A stretch of 64,000 nt of DNA from JAVVUJ01 sp964461765 (GTDB taxonomy: Bacteria; Bacillota; Clostridia; Peptostreptococcales; Anaerovoracaceae): positions 1-64,000 of the forward strand of contig CAYWVS010000003.1 in the NCBI GenBank assembly GCA_964461765.1. Reading direction: 5' to 3'. Numbering within the stretch: position 1 is the stretch's first letter; the number at the start of each line of letters is the position of its first letter. The notes under the pieces are model-generated. The model did no database searches. It saw nothing but the letters and a program-made list of their open reading frames with translations, and was not told the origin of the DNA. This document shows positions 59,452 to 64,000 of this stretch, one piece after another. The translations under genes were made by a program, and so were the position numbers.

Positions 59452-61377
59452 ATGTTAAAGCAAGTTTTTACCCCAATAAAAATTGGTTCTTTGGAAGTAC
59501 CAAATAGATTTGTGGTTCCTCCTATGGTAGTAAATTTTGTTAATCAAGATGGAACAGCAAATGAAAAGTTTATTGCTTACCATGAGGAAAAAGCAAAAGG
59601 AGGATGGGGACTAATTATAGTTGAAGATTATGCCATTGATAAATATGCAGGCGGCTTTATTAAATTGCCAGGATTATGGAACGATGGGCAAATTGAGAGC
59701 CATAGAGAATTAACAGAGAGAGTACATCAGTATGACTCCAAAATTTTTGCTCAAATATATCACGCTGGTAGGGAAACAGGCTCCCTTATAAATGGAGTTC
59801 AACCAGTTGCGCCTTCACCTATTGCAGATCCTACTATAGGTGAAACTCCTAGAGAATTGAGTATAACAGAAATTAAAGAATTAATTGAGAAATTTGGAGA
59901 TACTGCTTTAAGAGCAAAAAAAGCGGGATTTGATGGTGTAGAAATGCATGGTGCCCATGGTTATCTGATAGGACAATTCATGTCGCCGTTTTCTAATAAA
60001 AGAACAGATGAATATGGTGGAACTATTAAAAATAGAGCAAGATTTGCATTAGAAATATTAAAAAATATAAGAGCAAAAGTTGGAAATGATTTTCCGGTTA
60101 TATATAGAATGTCAGTAAATGAAATGGTTACAGGAGGACTAACCACTGAAGAAAGCAAAGTAATTGTCATGTTGTTAGAGGAAGCAGGAATAGATGCTAT
60201 ACATGCATCCAATGGAGTTTATGCGAGCTCACAATATATAATTCCTCCTTTTTCAATGAAGCATGCATGGAGTTCTGATATTAGCGAGGAAATAAAAAAA
60301 GTAGTTTCAATACCTGTTATTGGAGTAGGTAGAATTACAGATCCTTTTATTGCCGAGTCTGTGATAGCCTCTGGCAAAGCAGATCTAGTGTCCATGGGAA
60401 GAGCATCACTTGCAGATCCTCACTTACCTAAAAAATCAAAGGAAGGTAAATTTGAGGACATTATTCATTGTATCGGATGTGTTCAGGGTTGCAGTGGGAG
60501 AAATGTAAAGCAGGTAGAAGTAAAATGCCTTGTGAATCCGTTAACAGGAAGTGAAAGTGAACGAAAGATAGAATTAGTGAAAGATAAAAAGATAATTGCT
60601 GTTGCAGGTGGTGGGATAGCTGGAATGGAAGCAGCAATAGTTGCTGCTAAAAGAGGTCATGTAGTTCATCTTTATGAAAAAAATGAAAAACTTGGTGGTC
60701 AATGGATATTAGCTGCGATTCCTCCTTCAAAGGAAGAATTTAATTCATTTATATTATGGCAAAAGACACAGCTTGAAAAATTAAATGTAAATATTCATTT
60801 AGGCACTGAATTTAATGAAAAAATAGTTGAAGAAATTAAGCCAGATGCCTTAATCGTTGCCACTGGATCCATACCATTTGTTCCAAATATCACGGGTAAA
60901 GATAGACCAAATGTTGTTATAGCAAATGACATATTAAAAGGCAAGATAGATTCGGGGCAAAATGTAGTAGTTATTGGCGGAGGAATGGTTGGGGTGGAAA
61001 CGGCTTCTCATTTGGCCAATCACGGTAAAAGTGTCACAATAATGGAAGCAAAATCTGAAATATTTGAAGGAGGAGAGCCAGCGGTCAGATACTTCTTATT
61101 TGAAGATCTTAAAGAAAATAATGTAAGATTAATTGCTAATGCATTTATTAAAGAAATAAAAGAAAAAAGTGTTATTTTTGATGATGAAAAAGGCAATGAA
61201 AAAGAGTTATCAGGTATTGATACTATTGTTATGGCTGTAGGATCTAAACCTTTAAATGATTTATCAGAAATTGTTTCTAATAAAATTAAAAAGGTAATTG
61301 TAGCTGGAGATGCTGTCAGTGTAAGAAACGGACTGGACGCCATAGAAGAAGGATTTTTAGCAGGGTTAGAAGTTTAA
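59452..61377 (+). CDS. Old yellow enzyme-type FMN/4Fe-4S/FAD oxidoreductase
   Basis: A 641-residue modular flavoprotein like 2,4-dienoyl-CoA reductase, BaiCD-type enoate reductases and trimethylamine dehydrogenase. Residues 1-340 are the FMN barrel (PMVVNFVNQDGTAN; HAGRE; EMHGAHGYLIGQFMSPFSNKRTDEYGG; SMGRASLADPHL). A cluster motif follows, CIGCVQGC with a fourth Cys 12 residues on (KCLVNP). Residues 380-640 hold FAD- and NAD-binding Rossmann domains (VAGGGIAGMEAA; VVIGGGMVGVETASHLA), closing with VVAGDAVSVRNGLDAIEEGF-type sequence. It reduces an activated double bond or dehydrogenates an amine. It follows the MITE in the third sigma-54 operon with AAAGGAAA before its ATG. Confidence 0.9.
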   Translation: MLKQVFTPIKIGSLEVPNRFVVPPMVVNFVNQDGTANEKFIAYHEEKAKGGWGLIIVEDYAIDKYAGGFIKLPGLWNDGQIESHRELTERVHQYDSKIFAQIYHAGRETGSLINGVQPVAPSPIADPTIGETPRELSITEIKELIEKFGDTALRAKKAGFDGVEMHGAHGYLIGQFMSPFSNKRTDEYGGTIKNRARFALEILKNIRAKVGNDFPVIYRMSVNEMVTGGLTTEESKVIVMLLEEAGIDAIHASNGVYASSQYIIPPFSMKHAWSSDISEEIKKVVSIPVIGVGRITDPFIAESVIASGKADLVSMGRASLADPHLPKKSKEGKFEDIIHCIGCVQGCSGRNVKQVEVKCLVNPLTGSESERKIELVKDKKIIAVAGGGIAGMEAAIVAAKRGHVVHLYEKNEKLGGQWILAAIPPSKEEFNSFILWQKTQLEKLNVNIHLGTEFNEKIVEEIKPDALIVATGSIPFVPNITGKDRPNVVIANDILKGKIDSGQNVVVIGGGMVGVETASHLANHGKSVTIMEAKSEIFEGGEPAVRYFLFEDLKENNVRLIANAFIKEIKEKSVIFDDEKGNEKELSGIDTIVMAVGSKPLNDLSEIVSNKIKKVIVAGDAVSVRNGLDAIEEGFLAGLEV

Positions 61378-61577
61378 AATAAGGAGAAGCCATGAAAAAT
61401 AATTGCAAAATGTTGATTTAAAGAAAGTGTAGAAGAGTTTTTTCAATAACAAAAGATTTTAATAAAAAAATATCTGACATTGTAGAAATAGTGGAATGGA
61501 TATTATGAAGAAATTTAATTAGTTACTATAAAATAAAAATAAACTTTAAATAATAATAATTTTTAGGAGGTAAAGAA

Positions 61578-62816
61578 ATGCCAAGATCAGGAATGAATGG
61601 AATGGATTTTGAAACTAATGTAAATTTTATAAGGTTAAGAAGTGATAGATTGGCAAGAGCAAAAAAAAGCATGAAAGATTATGGGCTATCTGCGCTAGTA
61701 TGTTATGATTTTGATAATATCAGATATATTACCGGAACTCATATTGGAGAGTGGAACCGCAATAAAATGAATAGGTACAGTATATTAATTGATGGGATAG
61801 AGGAACCATTTCTTTTTGATCCAGCTGCACCATCCAAGAGACAAAGGGTAGACTGGTTAGCAAAAGACCATATTATGCCAGCGGTAGGCTCTATGAGAGG
61901 TGCTATTCCTGTGGAAGTTGGAATGGTTGAAAAAGTTGCAACACAAATTCATGGATATCTTAAAGAATATGGAGTTGAAAATAAAAAAATAGGGATGGAT
62001 ATTGTAGACATACCATTAATAAGAGCATTAGAACGCAATGGTTTGGAGATAGTAGATGGTCAACAGGCTATGTTAGATGCAAGAATTATTAAAACTGATG
62101 ATGAAATCCAATTGCTTAAAACTTCTGCAGCAATGGTAGACGCAGCATATTATGATTTAGCAAAAGCATTGAGACCAGGTATTATGGAAAATGAATTAGT
62201 AGCAATTGCTAATTTTAAACTATACGGATGGGGCTCTGAGTTGGTGGAATTTGTAAACAGTATTTCAGGGCAAAGAGGAAATCCACACAGTCACACCTTT
62301 TCAAATAGAATGGTAAGACCAGGAGAATTGATTTACTTTGATATTGGTAATACATATAACGGATATAAAACTTGCTATTATAGAACCTTTTCCTGTGGTG
62401 TACCAAATGCAGCACAAAGGAAAGCATATGAAAAAGCTTCAAAATGGATTAAAGATTCTATTGCACAAATTAAACCTGGCGCAACTTCAGCAGATGTTGC
62501 TAAGGCTTGGCCTGCGGCTACAGAGTTAGGGTTTAAAAATGAAGAAGAAGCATTTTTGCTTCAATTTGCACATGGTATAGGATTAGGATTATGGGAAAAA
62601 CCAGTTATTTCAAGACTGTTCTCATTAGAAAACCCTTATGAACTAAAAGAAGGAATGGTATTTGCCATTGAAACCTGGTGTGCTTCAGAAGATGGATCAG
62701 GAAGTGCAAGAATAGAAGAGGAAGTAGTTGTAACAAAAAATGGATGTGAGGTTATTACAAAGTTCCCATCAGATGAAATAACGTCATGTGGTTTGCCGGG
62801 TTGCCAATTTTTGTAA
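61578..62816 (+). CDS. M24-family (creatinase/Xaa-Pro aminopeptidase-fold) hydrolase with altered metal site
   Basis: A 412-residue pita-bread-fold protein with an N-terminal creatinase domain (about 15-170) and a C-terminal catalytic domain. The M24 metal ligands D255, H332, E365 and E380 are present, but the second Asp, expected 11 residues after D255, is C266 (KTCYYRT). Canonical aminopeptidases need both Asp residues; members that have lost ligands (creatinase) or changed chemistry (DddP-type lyases, ectoine hydrolase) act on small non-peptide substrates. GGAGG precedes ATG. Neighbours are an old-yellow-enzyme flavoprotein and alcohol dehydrogenase, so it probably hydrolyses or cleaves a small N- or S-containing metabolite. 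Confidence 0.85.
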   Translation: MPRSGMNGMDFETNVNFIRLRSDRLARAKKSMKDYGLSALVCYDFDNIRYITGTHIGEWNRNKMNRYSILIDGIEEPFLFDPAAPSKRQRVDWLAKDHIMPAVGSMRGAIPVEVGMVEKVATQIHGYLKEYGVENKKIGMDIVDIPLIRALERNGLEIVDGQQAMLDARIIKTDDEIQLLKTSAAMVDAAYYDLAKALRPGIMENELVAIANFKLYGWGSELVEFVNSISGQRGNPHSHTFSNRMVRPGELIYFDIGNTYNGYKTCYYRTFSCGVPNAAQRKAYEKASKWIKDSIAQIKPGATSADVAKAWPAATELGFKNEEEAFLLQFAHGIGLGLWEKPVISRLFSLENPYELKEGMVFAIETWCASEDGSGSARIEEEVVVTKNGCEVITKFPSDEITSCGLPGCQFL

Positions 62817-62905
62817 AAATTATTGTAAATAAAAAATAGACTCTAAAATGAACAATTAATTTAAATATATGTAAAATGCTTTTACAAAAAAATTTATTGT
62901 ATGCA

Positions 62906-62943
62906 TTAGAGTAGCTAAATGGCCTAATATTGCCTTACTCTAA
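62906..62943 (+). repeat. Stem-loop between M24 and alcohol dehydrogenase genes
   Basis: TTAGAGTA (62906-62913) pairs with TACTCTAA (62936-62943); inside, GGC pairs with GCC. No U-tract follows. Possibly an operon-internal processing or stability element. Confidence 0.45.
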
Positions 62944-63056
62944 TCTGCTAAATAGTAAAGTTTGTTTGCAAAAGATAAAATTACAAAAGCAAAGTGGATT
63001 AATGTTTACTTCAAAATTAAATAAATTATATTAAGATTGTCAAATGGAGGATTAAA

Positions 63057-64000
63057 ATGAAAGCTGCTTTATGGTATGGAAAAAAGGATATTCGTGTAGA
63101 AAATGTTAAAAAACCCATAGTTGGTTCAGGGGAAGTAATAGTGCAGGTAAAAAGATGTGGTATTTGCGGAACAGATCTGCATGATTACACAGATGGACCC
63201 CAGGTCATTCCTGTTGATAAGGCTCACCCTATTACAGGAGACAAAGCCCCTATCATAATGGGGCACGAATTTTCGGGTGAGATAGTGGAAATTGGCTTAG
63301 GAGTAGAACGATGGAAGATAGGCGATAGGGTAGCAATTATGCCACTATTGCATTGTGGCAAATGCACATATTGTTTACAAGGATTGCAGCATCTTTGTGT
63401 AGATTTTGGTTGTACTGGATTACAGTGGTACTGGGGTGGTTTTGCTGAATTTTGTAAAGCAAAAGAGTATCAATTAAATAAAATTCCAGACAATGTAACA
63501 TATGAACAAGCAGCTTGTATTGAGCCTACAGCGTTAGCAATGTATGCCATTCATCGTTCAGGAATGAAAGCTGGAGATACAATGTTCATAGCAGGAGGAG
63601 GTCCTACAGCTGTATTGACCTTAATGTGCGCAAAAGCTGCAGGGGCATCCAAAGTGTATATGAGCGAGGTTGCACCTAAAAGATTGGAGAGGTTACGAGA
63701 TTTTGGTGCTACAGAAGTTTTTGATCCAAGCAAAGTAGATGTAGTGAGAGAACTGATGGATAGGACAGGTGGATTAGGGACAGATATTGTGGTTGACTGT
63801 ACTGGTAATGAACAAGCTATTAATAATTGTTTTGACATTGTTAAAAAGAGAGGTACTTATGTGCAAAGCGGTTTGAGCGTTAAGCCAGTGACAATAAACA
63901 AGCATTTTGATTGGGCGTTTAAGGACATTAATTTGGTAGGACTTTGGTGCTATAATATTACAGATTTTCAAAATATTTTAGAACTAATTGGTACTGGACA
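63057..64000 (+). CDS. Zinc-dependent alcohol dehydrogenase, MDR family (partial at window end)
   Basis: The first 314 codons of a medium-chain dehydrogenase of the butanediol/threonine/sorbitol dehydrogenase group; the 3' end lies outside the window. The catalytic zinc ligands are C38 in CGICGTDLHD and the HE pair of MGHEFSGE; the structural zinc cysteines appear as CGKCTYCLQGLQHLC. The Rossmann segment contains FIAGGGPTAVLTLMCAKAAGA, a variant of GxGxxG. AATGGAGG lies 7 nt before the ATG. In the operon it would handle an alcohol or ketone intermediate with NAD(P). Confidence 0.9.
   Translation, partial: MKAALWYGKKDIRVENVKKPIVGSGEVIVQVKRCGICGTDLHDYTDGPQVIPVDKAHPITGDKAPIIMGHEFSGEIVEIGLGVERWKIGDRVAIMPLLHCGKCTYCLQGLQHLCVDFGCTGLQWYWGGFAEFCKAKEYQLNKIPDNVTYEQAACIEPTALAMYAIHRSGMKAGDTMFIAGGGPTAVLTLMCAKAAGASKVYMSEVAPKRLERLRDFGATEVFDPSKVDVVRELMDRTGGLGTDIVVDCTGNEQAINNCFDIVKKRGTYVQSGLSVKPVTINKHFDWAFKDINLVGLWCYNITDFQNILELIGTG

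Noticed and set aside
62920..62933. TGGCCT-TAAT-like sequence ending TTGC before the alcohol dehydrogenase gene, resembling a fourth sigma-54 promoter
   Set aside because: The GG-to-GC distance is one base too short; sigma-54 promoters are strict about this, and the sequence forms the inner part of a stem-loop.
1..64000. tRNA, rRNA or intact insertion sequences
   Set aside because: I found no cloverleaf-like sequence, rRNA segment or transposase reading frame; only the transposase-less MITE at 59200.

Overview
The window looks like one continuous stretch of chromosome from an anaerobic, spore-forming member of the Clostridia. The evidence is the order of the first block (carD, PIN/TRAM gene, ispDF, proS, cysE, cysS, mrnC, rlmB, sigH), strong AGGAGG ribosome sites, the sporulation sigma factor SigH, an SLH-anchored surface protein, a glycyl-radical enzyme and modest G+C. 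The family cannot be fixed from sequence alone; an amino-acid-fermenting lineage of the Eubacteriales/Peptostreptococcales type fits the content. I see no rRNA, tRNA, CRISPR array or intact insertion sequence.

Layout. 1-1940: end of a sugar-uptake/catabolic operon (permease tail, transaldolase, IolB-type isomerase). 2038-15749: housekeeping block (CarD, PIN/TRAM, fused IspD-IspF, ProS, two CHR-type transporters, NUDIX, cyclophilin, CysE, CysS, bactofilin, Mini-III RNase, ThyA, DHFR, RlmB, SigH). 15962-26835: first sigma-54 module, with a PAS-type enhancer-binding protein, a -24/-12 promoter, a CoA-acylating aldehyde dehydrogenase, a class III aminotransferase, a biotin-type carboxyltransferase, a TRAP transporter and an NAD aldehyde dehydrogenase. 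26979-30352: small accessory island (HicAB, gene fragment, DUF4143 ATPase, lipoprotein, second methionine aminopeptidase). 30649-41940: giant SLH protein, divergent from two solute-binding proteins plus a YesMN-type two-component system, then a pair of Gate-domain membrane proteins and a nitroreductase.

42474-50548 is the second sigma-54 module and the most interesting part: an enhancer-binding protein, a pyruvate-formate-lyase-like glycyl radical enzyme that has lost the first of the two PFL cysteines (Gly406-Cys407), its radical-SAM activase, an enolase-superfamily enzyme, a BCCT (quaternary-amine type) transporter and a small VOC-like protein, several of them separated by stem-loops. This reads as a self-contained radical catabolic pathway that I cannot match to a described one. 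50559-53395 holds a candidate structured RNA, a decayed amino-acid permease, an AEC transporter and lipoate ligase.

53631-64000 is the third sigma-54 module: a GAF/PAS enhancer-binding protein, its probable operator, a -24/-12 promoter and a catabolic operon (NCS1 permease, DUF169 protein, SDR, old-yellow-enzyme flavoprotein, M24 non-classical hydrolase with a Cys in place of a metal-ligand Asp, zinc alcohol dehydrogenase cut by the window end). A 129-bp MITE with 18-bp inverted ends and a 9-bp target duplication sits inside this operon.

Taken together, three independent sigma-54 activator/promoter/operon units in about 48 kb indicate an organism that switches among unusual nitrogen- or carboxylate-containing substrates. 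Functions given for the three modules are inferences from family and context; sequence motifs and coordinates are read directly.
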